A stretch of 64,000 nt of DNA from Desulfogranum marinum (lineage in GTDB: Bacteria > Desulfobacterota > Desulfobulbia > Desulfobulbales > Desulfobulbaceae). Below the pieces are notes generated by a model. The model searched no databases. It was not told the origin of the DNA and worked only from the letters and a program-made list of their open reading frames with translations. The stretch covers positions 1-64,000 of the forward strand of contig NZ_JAFFQD010000004.1 in assembly GCF_016918565.1 (NCBI RefSeq). The letters run 5' to 3'. The translations under genes were made by a program, and so were the position numbers. This document shows positions 36,565-46,300 of the stretch, one piece after another. The first letter of the stretch is position 1. Every line of letters starts with the position of its first letter.

Positions 36565-37536
36565 ATGAAAAGAGGACTGTTTCTATCAATTGCCGTAGCA
36601 GCAGGTGTATTTATGACTGTTACTTTAGCACAGGCGAAAACTCAGTTTGTCACCATCGGTACCGGTGGCATAACAGGCGTTTACTACCCCACAGGTGGCG
36701 CTATTGCTAAGATGGTCAACAAAAAGAAGAAAGAATACGGTCTCCGGGCTACTGTCGAATCTACGGGCGGTTCCGTATTTAATGTCAATGCGGTCATGAA
36801 TGGTGACCTTGAGTTCGGCGTTGTTCAGTCTGATCGTCAGTATCAGGCCATGGAAGGTCTTGCCGAGTGGAAGGAAAAGGGTCCCCAGAAAGACCTACGC
36901 GCTGTTTTTTCCATTCATCCCGAATCCGTTACCCTCGCGGCAGCTGTTGACGCTGGAGCAAAAGATATCAGAGACCTCAAAGGGAAACGTGTTAACTTAG
37001 GTAACCCCGGTTCAGGCCAACGACAGAATGCTATTGATGCATTTACTGCTGTCGGCATCGATCCTGAAAAAGATATCACCGCTGAAGGTATTAAAGCTTC
37101 TGAGGCTCCAGGTATACTCCAAGACGGCCGTATTGATGCATTCTTTTATACTGTAGGTCATCCAAGCGGAGCATTTAAAGAGGCTACCTCTGGTGCACGA
37201 AAGGTACGTTTTGTTTCTATTACCGGTATTGATAATTTGCTTAAAAAATATCCTTACTATGCTAAGTCTGTTATTCCAATCGCCATGTATCCAGGAGCCC
37301 AGAATGATGCAGATGTTCCTACTTTTGGCGTAAAAGCCACTTTGGTTACTTCTGCTAAAGTACCAGATGACGTTGTGTATGCAATTACTAAAGAAGTATT
37401 TGATAATTTTGAAGAATTCAAAAAACTGCACCCTGCGTACTCCACTCTGACCAAGGAAGCAATGCTTGAGGGGCTTTCTGCACCTATTCATCCTGGTGCG
37501 ATGAAATATTACAAAGAAGCAGGTTTGATGAAATAA
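36565..37536 (+). CDS. TAXI-family TRAP transporter solute-binding protein
   Basis: This encodes 323 residues with a Sec signal peptide (MKRGLFLSIAVAAGVFMTV then TLAQA cleavage). The mature start FVTIGTGGITGVYYPTGGAIAKMVN is the TAXI signature; later VFNVNAVMNGDLEFGVVQSD, KGKRVNLGNPGSGQRQNAID and DGRIDAFFYTVGHPSGA follow the family pattern. It binds an organic-acid or amino-acid-type ligand in the periplasm; the ligand is not predictable. It is followed by a hairpin and then the permease. Confidence 0.94.
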   Translation: MKRGLFLSIAVAAGVFMTVTLAQAKTQFVTIGTGGITGVYYPTGGAIAKMVNKKKKEYGLRATVESTGGSVFNVNAVMNGDLEFGVVQSDRQYQAMEGLAEWKEKGPQKDLRAVFSIHPESVTLAAAVDAGAKDIRDLKGKRVNLGNPGSGQRQNAIDAFTAVGIDPEKDITAEGIKASEAPGILQDGRIDAFFYTVGHPSGAFKEATSGARKVRFVSITGIDNLLKKYPYYAKSVIPIAMYPGAQNDADVPTFGVKATLVTSAKVPDDVVYAITKEVFDNFEEFKKLHPAYSTLTKEAMLEGLSAPIHPGAMKYYKEAGLMK

Positions 37537-37558
37537 AAGTCAAGTCTGGTTGTTGTAT

Positions 37559-37594
37559 CCCGGGCAACGGCAATAAGCTGTTGCCCGGTTTTTT
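37559..37594 (+). terminator. Intercistronic terminator/attenuator after the binding-protein gene
   Basis: A GC-rich stem CCGGGCAAC / GTTGCCCGG followed by T5-6 sits between binding protein and permease genes. It likely lets the binding protein be made in excess over the permease. Confidence 0.75.
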
Positions 37595-37766
37595 CCGGCT
37601 GGATCCAGCTGGTCCAGTCCTGGAAACACTAGTTTCCATTCCCCCTGTTTGCCCGTAGTACTCCGGATCATCCGGTTGCCCTCTTCCGGATTGGCTCCTT
37701 CCTGATATCCGGCAGGAAATGATCACATTTTTTACTGTTATACGCCCCACCAACAGGAGGTAGTTG

Positions 37767-39866
37767 ATGAGCAAAATCCGTATTGAAAAAGTTGAAGACG
37801 GGTTTGAAGAAGCCCGACGATTGGCTGAAGAAGAAGAAGGTATAGGGCGCAAGCCCGATGGCTGGCAAAAATACCTCATCCCCACCATAGCCATAGCCTG
37901 GAGTCTGTTTCAGCTTTCCCTTCCCAAATGGTTGTTAATTGATTCCACCTATATTCGCGCAATTCACCTTGGCTTTGCCATTACGCTGGTTTTTCTCAAT
38001 TACCCTCTTCTGAAAAAGCCCTATTTCGGACTGAAATATTTTGCCGAGCATAAAAAAATTCCACTACTGGATATGGCGCTGGCCCTTTTTGCCGCCTATT
38101 GTGCACTTTACCTGATGATCCATTATGAAGAACTGGTGACCCGCTATGGTTCGCCATCCACCATGGATATTGTCATTGGTCTTGCCCTTGTCGGAGTCTT
38201 GCTTGAGGCTGCACGGCGGACCATCGGTCCTGCTCTGCCGGTTATTGCCACCTGCTTTATTATTTACTCCTTTCTTGGCCCCTATATGCCGGATCTAATC
38301 GCCTTTAAGGGGACATCCCTGGACCGTTTTGTCGGCCAGATGACCATGTCCACCGAAGGGATATACGGTATCCCCCTTGATGTGTCGGCGACCATTGTTT
38401 TTCTGTTTGTCTTGTTCGGTGCAATGCTGGATAAAGCCGGTGCTGGGCATTATTTTATACAGCTTGCCCTTAGTCTGCTTGGTCGATTTAAAGGTGGTCC
38501 TGCCAAAGCTGCTATTATGGGCTCTGGTTTAACTGGTTTAGTGTCAGGTTCATCGATAGCCAACATTGTTACCACCGGGACATTTACGATCCCAATGATG
38601 AAAAAAGTCGGCTATCCTGCAACAAAAGCAGCTGCAGTCGAAGTTGCCGCCTCCACTGACGGTCAATTGGCACCACCCATTATGGGGGCCGCGGCATTTA
38701 TCATCGCCGAGTACGTAAATGTTCCCTATATCGAAGTAGTCAAAGCAGCAGCCGTTCCTGCTTTTGCCTCGTATGCCGCACTCTTTTTTATATCCCATAT
38801 CGAGGCATCTAAACTGGGTATTCGCGGGATGCCTAAAAGTGAACTCCCGCCTTTCTTTAAAACGTTGATCAGCGGTGTACATTATTTGATTCCGCTTGCC
38901 ATGCTGCTGTATGAATTGATCGTTGTCAGGCATTCTCCTGAGCTTGCGGCTTTCAATGCCATCATGGTTATGTTTGTTATTATGCTGGTTCAGGAACCAT
39001 TTATAGCCTATAAAGATAAAACGCCAATTCTCCCGGCATTCAAACAATCAATAATAAACATTCTTGAAGCGCTCGCTTCGGGAGCCAGAAATATGGTTGC
39101 CGTGGCTCTTGCAACCGCTGCTGCTGGTATTATTGTCGGCGTTGTTGCCCTTGGTCTTGGCAATCTCATTACCGAAATCATTGATGTGCTTTCCATGGGT
39201 AATGTAGTGCTGATGCTTTGTATTACTGCCTTTGCCAGTTTGATTATTGGTATGGGACTGCCCACCACGGCGACCTATATCGTCATGGCGTCGCTCACCG
39301 CCCCGGCAATCGTCAGTGTAGGCGGCATGCAAGGGTTTATTGTCCCCCTTATGGCAGCGCATTTATTCTGTTTTTATTTCGGTATTCTTGCTGACGACAC
39401 CCCGCCGGTTGGTCTTGCAGCCTATGCTGCGGCAGCCATTGCCAAGTCACCACCGATCCAGACGGGTATCCAGGGGTTTATGTATGATATAAGGACCGCC
39501 ATTCTCCCCTTCATGTTTATTTTTAACACTGACCTGATCCTGCATAATGTCTTTTCATGGAGTCAAGGAATTTTAATCTTTGTCATGACTTGTATCGGTA
39601 ACTTTGCCTTTGCCTCGGCAACACAAGGATGGTTTATAGCTCGAAACAGGTATTGGGAAATTCCTCTTTTTCTTTCTGTGACCTTTATCCTCATGCGGCC
39701 TGACCAAATTGCTATATGGCTGGGAATGCCCCATGACCAACGATACTGGACCTACCCTATCGGTTTGGCGCTATATGGGGTACTGTACCTGATGCAGCGT
39801 CCGCGGGTTTCGCATGATGAAGCCCAGGTTGCTGCAGCGGCACAACAAAGGCGACCTGTACTCTAA
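37767..39866 (+). CDS. TRAP transporter fused permease (4TM/12TM, TAXI type)
   Basis: This encodes 699 residues. After a charged N terminus the first ~160 residues contain four membrane helices (small DctQ-like domain), then the DctM-like domain with about twelve: the signatures GSGLTGLVSGSSIANIVTTGTFTIPMMKK and VAASTDGQLAPPIMGAAAFIIAEY with MGLPTTATYIVMAS later. It is a secondary transporter, generally Na+-dependent in this class, working with the upstream binding protein. The ATG at 37767 has a perfect AGGAGG site. It is followed closely by uspA. Confidence 0.94.
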   Translation: MSKIRIEKVEDGFEEARRLAEEEEGIGRKPDGWQKYLIPTIAIAWSLFQLSLPKWLLIDSTYIRAIHLGFAITLVFLNYPLLKKPYFGLKYFAEHKKIPLLDMALALFAAYCALYLMIHYEELVTRYGSPSTMDIVIGLALVGVLLEAARRTIGPALPVIATCFIIYSFLGPYMPDLIAFKGTSLDRFVGQMTMSTEGIYGIPLDVSATIVFLFVLFGAMLDKAGAGHYFIQLALSLLGRFKGGPAKAAIMGSGLTGLVSGSSIANIVTTGTFTIPMMKKVGYPATKAAAVEVAASTDGQLAPPIMGAAAFIIAEYVNVPYIEVVKAAAVPAFASYAALFFISHIEASKLGIRGMPKSELPPFFKTLISGVHYLIPLAMLLYELIVVRHSPELAAFNAIMVMFVIMLVQEPFIAYKDKTPILPAFKQSIINILEALASGARNMVAVALATAAAGIIVGVVALGLGNLITEIIDVLSMGNVVLMLCITAFASLIIGMGLPTTATYIVMASLTAPAIVSVGGMQGFIVPLMAAHLFCFYFGILADDTPPVGLAAYAAAAIAKSPPIQTGIQGFMYDIRTAILPFMFIFNTDLILHNVFSWSQGILIFVMTCIGNFAFASATQGWFIARNRYWEIPLFLSVTFILMRPDQIAIWLGMPHDQRYWTYPIGLALYGVLYLMQRPRVSHDEAQVAAAAQQRRPVL

Positions 39867-39896
39867 AACTTTTTTTCAACATTGGAGCAAACCCTT

Positions 39897-40388
39897 ATGG
39901 CTGAAATAAAAAAAATACTTGTTCCACTGGCATTCTCGGATTTTTCCAAGGGTATTCTTGAATATGCTGCCGGACTCGCAAAAGCACTTGATGCAGAACT
40001 CATCCTGATCAATGTCATTAATGAAAGGGATCTGGAAGCGGTCCAGACCATCTCTTCTTTTGGCTACGATGTAGACGAGGAACATTATATTCAGGGAATA
40101 GAGAAACAGCGGATTGAGGCTTTAGAGGAGATGCTGGCGGGCATTGATGTAGATGAAGAGCGGGTACGCTTTGTTTTTAAGGTTGGACGACCTGCCACGG
40201 TATTATTGAAAGTTGCTGTACAAGAGAATGTTGATATGATTGTTATGGGGGTAAAGGCCAAATCAGAACTGATGCATGCCTTTACCGGATCGGTGGCGGA
40301 AAAACTGTTTCGTCGCTCCCCTATTACCATTGTTTCCTATCGTGGGGAACGAATTGCTGAAAAATTGCGAAAACGAATCACTCAATAA
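39897..40388 (+). CDS. Universal stress protein (UspA family)
   Basis: This encodes 163 residues: KKILVPLAFSDFSKGILEYAAGLAKAL at the N terminus, VGRPATVLLKVAVQENVDMIVMGVKAK in the middle, and the ATP-binding-type SVAEKLFRRSPITIVSYRG near the end. The G-2x-G-9x-G(S/T) nucleotide loop reads GVKAKSELMHAFTGSVAEKL. Usp genes adjacent to TRAP transporters are known (for example TeaD), where they regulate transport; that is the likely context here. The start at 39897 matches the family; 39882 adds five residues. Confidence 0.9.
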   Translation: MAEIKKILVPLAFSDFSKGILEYAAGLAKALDAELILINVINERDLEAVQTISSFGYDVDEEHYIQGIEKQRIEALEEMLAGIDVDEERVRFVFKVGRPATVLLKVAVQENVDMIVMGVKAKSELMHAFTGSVAEKLFRRSPITIVSYRGERIAEKLRKRITQ

Positions 40389-40416
40389 GCAGTTTTTAGG
40401 GGTTAACAATCTCTCC

Positions 40417-40457
40417 GGCCACTTGAAGGGTATGCTCTTCAAGTGGCCTTTTTTTAT
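40417..40457 (+). terminator. Rho-independent terminator after uspA
   Basis: Perfect arms GGCCACTTGAAG / CTTCAAGTGGCC with T7 end the TAXI operon and precede the SOS operon. Confidence 0.9.
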
Positions 40458-40600
40458 AGCATTAATGGTAACATCTCAACCATACCTGAACAGCTAGAGC
40501 TCGGAGGTAAAGCAAGGAGATTTGTCATTCGTTGAATGGTTCCTTTTGTTTAGTTTTCTTCTGTACATCCGGCCTGATGATAACATTGTGGTTTTTCTGC

Positions 40601-40629
40601 TTGCACTTTTAAAATGTAATATTACATTT
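40601..40629 (+). promoter_or_regulatory. LexA2 promoter with perfect 18-base palindromic operator
   Basis: AAATGTAATATTACATTT (40612-40629) is its own exact reverse complement. It overlaps the space and -10 area of a promoter whose -35 is TTGCAC (40601-40606), 35 bases before the lexA2 start. The likeliest ligand is the LexA paralogue encoded immediately downstream (autoregulation). It differs from the CTGT-N8-ACAG box of E. coli. Confidence 0.65.
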
Positions 40630-40664
40630 AATGAAACGTCTACAATGCATGAGGATAACCATTT

Positions 40665-41306
40665 ATGTCCCAACAACGTCCCCTCACCCCAAAGCAGCGG
40701 CAATTTCTGGATTATCTGCAACTGCAACTTGATCAGTCTGGTCACACTCCGAGCCTGAGGCAGGCTGCCAGTGATCTGCATATCAGCCATACAGCAGTGG
40801 CGAGTATGCTGCAAACCCTTCAGGAAAAAGGCTGGATTAAGCGCGAAGGACGATATAGCAGGTCGGTAACCTTGATCAATGGAGCGGCGGGAAGTGACCA
40901 CTCCCTGAGCCGTTCGATACCGATCATTGGCAGAGTTGCTGCCGGTATGCCACTGTACGCTCAGCAAGAGTGGGCTGGATACGTATGTGTTGATAGAACC
41001 ATTTATCGGGGCGACAACCTGTTTGCTCTCCACGTGCAGGGTGATTCCATGGAGAAAGTCGGTATTCTCGATGGGGATCTGGCGATCTGCGAACCCAGGC
41101 AGTTTGCGGAAAACGGGGAAATTGTTGTCGCCCTGATTGGTAACGAAGAAGCTACGATCAAACGTTTTTTTTATAGAGGGGACCATATCGAGCTGGTGCC
41201 GGAAAATGACAAGTATAAACCTATGCGTTACGGATTGGGTACAGTCCTTATTCAGGGGCTTTTGGTAGGTATTCACCGTGGCCCGGAACAAATGGCCGGC
41301 TTATAA
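40665..41306 (+). CDS. lexA: LexA-family SOS repressor (second LexA type)
   Basis: This encodes 213 residues. Residues 1-70 are a winged helix-turn-helix (LTPKQRQFLDYLQLQL, then SLRQAASDLHISHTAVASML). The C-terminal S24-type domain keeps the autocleavage site Ala93-Gly94 in GRVAAGMP, catalytic Ser128 in QGDSME and Lys166 in ATIKRFF. It is thus a cleavable repressor inactivated by RecA-ssDNA. Position at the head of an imuB-dnaE2 operon marks it as the mutasome-specific LexA. GAGGA precedes the ATG. Its stop and the next start overlap as TAATG. Confidence 0.92.
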   Translation: MSQQRPLTPKQRQFLDYLQLQLDQSGHTPSLRQAASDLHISHTAVASMLQTLQEKGWIKREGRYSRSVTLINGAAGSDHSLSRSIPIIGRVAAGMPLYAQQEWAGYVCVDRTIYRGDNLFALHVQGDSMEKVGILDGDLAICEPRQFAENGEIVVALIGNEEATIKRFFYRGDHIELVPENDKYKPMRYGLGTVLIQGLLVGIHRGPEQMAGL

Positions 41307-42094
41307 TGTCAGTGCCGGATGTTCGTATTGGTACCTGTGGTTTTTCCTACCCCGAATGGATAGAAGCAGGCGTTTATCCCGCAGGGACAAAGTCTGCCCA
41401 TATGTTGACGTTATACAGCAAATTGTTTCCAGTGGTAGAGCTCAATTATACATGGTACCAGATGCCCAGGGTTGAATCCTTGGAACGTATGGCAAGTCGA
41501 GTGCCGCCCTCCTTTTTTTTTACCGCAAAACTCACTCGTACTATGACCCATGAAATCAGTGACGAGTGGCAACAGCAAGCTCGGCTTTATTGTCAGGGGG
41601 TAGAACCCCTACTTAACAACGGTAACCTTCTTGCTATCCTATTACAGTTCCCTCCCTCTTTTACTCGTACCCGTACAAACCGCCTGTATCTTGCTGAGCT
41701 TTTTGAGCAGTTGCATTCTTTGCCCCTTGCCGTTGAATTTCGTCATTATTCCTGGGCTCATGACCTGGTATTTAAAGGTTTGGAACAACGGAAAATCACT
41801 CTTGTTACTATCGACGCTCCTCCCCTTCCCAATCTTTTTCCCTGTCTTGGGATTGTTACCAATCCTGATCTTTTTTATATTCGTCTCCATGGCCGTAATG
41901 CAGGAGGGTGGTATTCCGGCAATATGCAGCAGCAGTTTAACTACAGTTATACTTTTCAGGAACTGGATTGTCTCAAGCACGAGGTTATCCTTCCTTGTCG
42001 GAATGCCTCCAATCAGGGGCTGATTTTTTTCAATAACCATGTCGCCGGCCAAGCCGTTCATAATGCCCGGCAGCTAGGCAATCTGGTGCACTGA
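41306..42094 (+). CDS. DUF72 family protein (YecE-like)
   Basis: This encodes 262 residues of the DUF72 TIM-barrel-like family: VRIGTCGFSYPEWIEAGVYP at the N terminus, VELNYTWYQMPRVESLERMA, FFFTAKLTRTMTHE, LAILLQFPPSF, and a C-terminal FIRLHGRNAGGW-like block with LIFFNNHVAGQAVHNA. Biochemical function is unestablished, though an Fe-S or nuclease role has been proposed for some members. It overlaps lexA by one base and precedes imuB by 72 bases, so it is part of the SOS operon and occupies the place where imuA normally lies. Confidence 0.88.
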   Translation: MSVPDVRIGTCGFSYPEWIEAGVYPAGTKSAHMLTLYSKLFPVVELNYTWYQMPRVESLERMASRVPPSFFFTAKLTRTMTHEISDEWQQQARLYCQGVEPLLNNGNLLAILLQFPPSFTRTRTNRLYLAELFEQLHSLPLAVEFRHYSWAHDLVFKGLEQRKITLVTIDAPPLPNLFPCLGIVTNPDLFYIRLHGRNAGGWYSGNMQQQFNYSYTFQELDCLKHEVILPCRNASNQGLIFFNNHVAGQAVHNARQLGNLVH

Positions 42095-42166
42095 TTTTTT
42101 CCTCTGTCTTTGTTTTATTGTACAGGCAGTCTTTACATTGTCTATACTTTACTGTACTTTGCAAGG

Positions 42167-43360
42167 ATGGAAAAAAAAGTTATTCACCTGAATATTGCTG
42201 ATTTCAGTGTTGCAGTGGAGCGTCTGATTGACAGCACACTGCGTAGCAGGCCACTTATCATCGCACCACAGGCCTCACGGTCGCTTGTCTACGATATGAG
42301 CGAAGAGGCTTACCAGGAGGGGGTGCGTAAAGGGATGCTGCTCAGCACCGCCAGAAAACGCTGTCGGGGGGCAGTTGTGCTCCCCCCGCAACAGGAAAAG
42401 TACCGAAAAATGCTTGTAGAGTGTTTCAATCGGGCTCGGCATTTTACCCCTTTGGTCGAATGTTCCAACGGCAACGGTCACCTGTATCTTGATGTTACCG
42501 GGACCCATCGCCTTTTTGGTCCGCCACCTGATATTGGCTGGCGCCTGCGTAAGATTTTGCTCCAAGACTTGGGGCTTGATCCTATATGGTCAGTAGCTCC
42601 CAATAAACTGACCGCAAAGGTGGCGAGCCGTCTGGTTAAGCCGGTGGGGGAATATATTGTTGCCGCCGGAGAAGAGGAATCTTTTCTTGCGCCCTTGCCT
42701 GTTGCCCTGCTCCCTGGTGTCGCCCCGGCAGATCTGTGCCGGTTACGGAATTTGCATATCATCAAGGTGTATCAGGTCGCAGCTCTGAGCGTAGAGGATT
42801 TGAGCATTATTTGCGGTAGTCGTTCCAGGGCACTGTATCAGGCTGTCCGTGGTATCGATCAGACACCTGTGCAGCCACCGACCGCCAGTGCTGCAGGCGG
42901 AAGTTTTTCCCATACCTTTTCCCCTGATACGAATCAAGTCACCGTTGTCCGTGCCGCATTGGCAACCCTGGTATCTCAGGCAGGGTACAGTTTACGACGT
43001 AGGCAGCTTGCCTGCCGAAGAGTCGGAGTGGAACTGTTGTATACCGATGGCGTAAAGGTTGTTCGTCAGGCTGTCACAAAAAGCCCTGCTGCAGATGATT
43101 CTTCCCTGGAGCAACTTGCCCTTACCGCATTGTATCGGGCGTGGCATAGACGGGTACGACTACGACAGTTGGCTCTGTCCTGTAGTCGAAATTGCAGGCC
43201 GGTTCAGCAGCTTTCTCTTTTTGAAAATGTAAGCCATAAAAAACAGAAAGATAAAGAGATCAGCAGCGCATGCGATGTGATTTGTCAACGTTATGGGGCA
43301 GGTGCGGTCAAGCGCGGCATCCAATTTGCTCAACAGGCTGTATCCCATACTATTCAGTAG
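42167..43360 (+). CDS. imuB: ImuB-like, catalytically inactive Y-family DNA polymerase
   Basis: This encodes 397 residues from the ATG at 42167. It has the Y-family fold: N-terminal VIHLNIADFSVAVERL, GMLLSTARKRC, and LYLDVTGTHRLFGPP, with HhH-like region near residue 185 and little-finger downstream. The metal-binding acids are absent: the first Asp (DxDxFF type) is Asn9, and the DE pair of the SxDEAYLDV motif is Gly104-His105. A canonical beta-clamp motif QLSLF lies near residue 348. Dead active site plus clamp motif is the hallmark of ImuB, which recruits DnaE2 to damaged templates. It is followed by dnaE2 11 bases later. Confidence 0.9.
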   Translation: MEKKVIHLNIADFSVAVERLIDSTLRSRPLIIAPQASRSLVYDMSEEAYQEGVRKGMLLSTARKRCRGAVVLPPQQEKYRKMLVECFNRARHFTPLVECSNGNGHLYLDVTGTHRLFGPPPDIGWRLRKILLQDLGLDPIWSVAPNKLTAKVASRLVKPVGEYIVAAGEEESFLAPLPVALLPGVAPADLCRLRNLHIIKVYQVAALSVEDLSIICGSRSRALYQAVRGIDQTPVQPPTASAAGGSFSHTFSPDTNQVTVVRAALATLVSQAGYSLRRRQLACRRVGVELLYTDGVKVVRQAVTKSPAADDSSLEQLALTALYRAWHRRVRLRQLALSCSRNCRPVQQLSLFENVSHKKQKDKEISSACDVICQRYGAGAVKRGIQFAQQAVSHTIQ

Positions 43361-43370
43361 GGCTAGTTCC

Positions 43371-46300
43371 ATGTTTCCACCCTCTGTTGCCCTTGGTGTA
43401 CACTCCCATTATTCCATGAGGGAAGGCACCGCCTCCATGGCCGAACTATGTCGCCAGGCACGGCAAATCGGATACAGGACAATAGCTGTAACCGATATGA
43501 ATAATGTGTATGGGCTTTGGACTTATCTAAGCGCCTGCCAGGAACACGGACTTCGACCAATTATCGGAGCTGAGATACGTACCCGGCAGGGTCGTTTTTT
43601 TTGTCTGGTGAAAAATCAGGATGGATTTCGAAACCTTTGCCGCCTCCTTACCTGCTACCATAACAAGCAACCTTTTCAACCGGAACAGGCACTGGAGCAA
43701 TATCATCAGGGTTTGGTGATTTTGCCGACGTCTATTTCTCTGCTCTACCATTGCCATGCACTGGGTGCTGATACAGCGGCAGCCCTTGTCACTAAGCCCG
43801 ATCAACACAATAGCGTTTTGCGTAGAGCAGCCATGGGGAGGAGTATCCCGGCAGTTGCCGTTGCTGATGCTTTTTTTTTAGCCCCGGAAGATTATAAGCT
43901 GCATCAACTGCTCAGAGCCATCAATAATAATGTATCCATCAGTAGATTATCGCCCCGGGATACGGTTGGTACTGATAAATACATGCCCTCTCCTGCTGCA
44001 TTTGCGCACTGCTTTAGCCAGTGGCCGGAGGCTGTGGAGAACGTGCGGCATATTGTTGAAAAATGCGTTTTCAGCAGGCCTTCGACCCAGCTTGTTTTAC
44101 CGCCATGTAGCCATGGTGATGCAGATACGCGATTGCACCAGTTAGCGCATGAGGGGGCGATTAAACGTTATGGCTCTCCCCTCCCCGCCCAAGTTTTCTC
44201 TCGTCTGCAGCACGAACTGCAGGTGATTGGCGATATGCATTTCTCTTCTTATTTTCTAGTCGTTAAAGATATTGTCGGCTCGGTTGCCAGGACCTGCGGC
44301 CGAGGGTCAGGTGCTGCATCCCTGGTTGCCTACTGCCTGTTTATTACCAATGTCTGCCCGGTAAAGCATAACCTTTACTTTGCCAGGTTTCTGAATCCAG
44401 GTCGAAGTGATCCGCCGGATATTGACGTTGATTTTTCCTGGGATGAACGCGACGCTATTTTAGAAGGTGTACTTGGTGAATTCGGCGTTCATGCTGCTAT
44501 GGTTTCCAACCACGTTTTCCTGCAGCCGCGAATGGCTATTCGTGAAACAGCCAAGGTTTTTGGCCTGCCTGGATGTGAAATTTCAAGAGTTACTAAAAAA
44601 TTACCTTGGATGGGGCGAGCTCATCGTCTGCAAAACGGTTTCCTCCCCTATCTGGAAAGTCTACCACAGCTCCGGGACGTACATTTTACAGGGCCCTGGC
44701 CCCGTATTCTTGCCATGGCTGAAAAAATAAGTGGTACTCCGCGGCATCTTTCTGTTCATCCAGGCGGAGTTGTCATCACCCCAGAGCCGATCTCCGGATA
44801 TGTACCGGTTGAGTATGCGCCCAAAGGGGTTCCTATTATTCAATGGGAAAAAGATGGTGCCGAAACAGCCGGACTGGTCAAGATAGATTTACTTGGTAAT
44901 CGCAGTCTCGGGGTAATCCGGGATGCTATTGATAATATCCGTTCTCACCATGAGCCTTTTGACGAGGCCGGCTGGCAACCGGAAGATGATCCTTTAACCC
45001 AAAAAAGTATTGCCCAGGGGAAAACCATGGGCTGTTTTTATATCGAAAGCCCTGCCACCCGCCTGCTACAAAAAAAAGCTAGAGTCGGCGATTTTGAACA
45101 CTTGGTTATCCACTCCTCTATCATTCGCCCTGCAGCCAATGAATTTATTCGGGAATACCTGCGTCGTCTTCATGGTGGTTCATGGGAGCCTCTCCATCCT
45201 TTAGTGGGCAATGTGCTGGATGGAAGCTACGGGATTATGGTCTACCAGGAGGATGTCTCCAGAGTAGCTGTGCAGTTTGGATTTAACGATAGCGATGCCG
45301 ATCGTTTGCGCAAGATCATGTCCAAAAAGGACAAGCAGAAAAAGCTGGCAGACTTTAAAGCCCGTTTTTTTGCCAAGGCAGCAGAGCGTAAGGTTGCCGA
45401 AGCAACAGCAACCCGGATCTGGAAGATGATGATGAGTTTTGACGGCTATTCTTTTTGTAAACCCCATTCCGCAAGCTATGCCAAGGTATCCTTTCAGGCG
45501 GCATATCTTAAAGTCCATCATCCTGCCGAATTCATGGCTGCGGTTATTTCCAATCAGGGCGGATTTTATTCGACCTTTGCTTACGTCTCCGAGGCCAGGC
45601 GCATGGGATTGACAGTAGTGCCGCCGGATGTCAATACAAGTCCCATTGATTGGACAGGCCGAAAAGAACGGTTACAGGTCGGCCTGATGGCTGTGCAGGG
45701 AATGTCGCAAAAAACGCTAAAAGCTCTGGTGGCAAGGCGTGCGGAGCATCAGTTTGCCTCGGTCATGGATTTTTTGTCCCGGGTCGAGCCGGCAGGTGAT
45801 GAAGCACTGGCTCTTATCCATTGCGGTGCCTTGGATACACTGGAGCCCCATCAAGGTGAACAGAACCGGGGAGCCCTTTGCTGGCTGCTTGCTAAATGGC
45901 AGAAAAACAGAAAAAAACGGGTTCTGTCTCTTTTTACACCATTGGTGAGGCCCCCTGATTTACCCAAGGGTGATTCTCTGGAGCGGTTACGCAACGAGTA
46001 CCGGGTACTTGGGTTTCTATGCGGCTGTCATCCCATTGTTCTGTTTGATCGGCATCGCCGTCAGCAGCAAACTGTTTATGCGCAGGATATTGAGCGATAC
46101 GCGGCATCACATCAAGCGCAAACCCGTAAGCCTCGTATTCGTTTTCTGGGGTGGATGATCGCTGGTAAGGTGGTTGGTACCAAAAAGGGAGACCCCATGG
46201 AATTTATAAGTTTTGAAGATGAAACCGGACAGGTGGAGTGTACTTTTTTCCCAAAAGTCTATGATCGGTTCTGCCATTTGCTGCACAGCAAAGGGCCATT

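Noticed and set aside
38550-39047. 165-residue ORF antisense to the TRAP permease
   Set aside because: Shadow of a well-supported gene.
42115-42160. Possible internal promoter and GTACAG...CTGTAC dyad before imuB
   Set aside because: The best -10 lies only about six bases before the start codon and the arms are 26 bases apart, so the evidence is weak.
42110-43360. Active DinB/Pol IV-type translesion polymerase
   Set aside because: The metal-binding acids are Asn9 and Gly104/His105, and the dnaE2 context fits ImuB.
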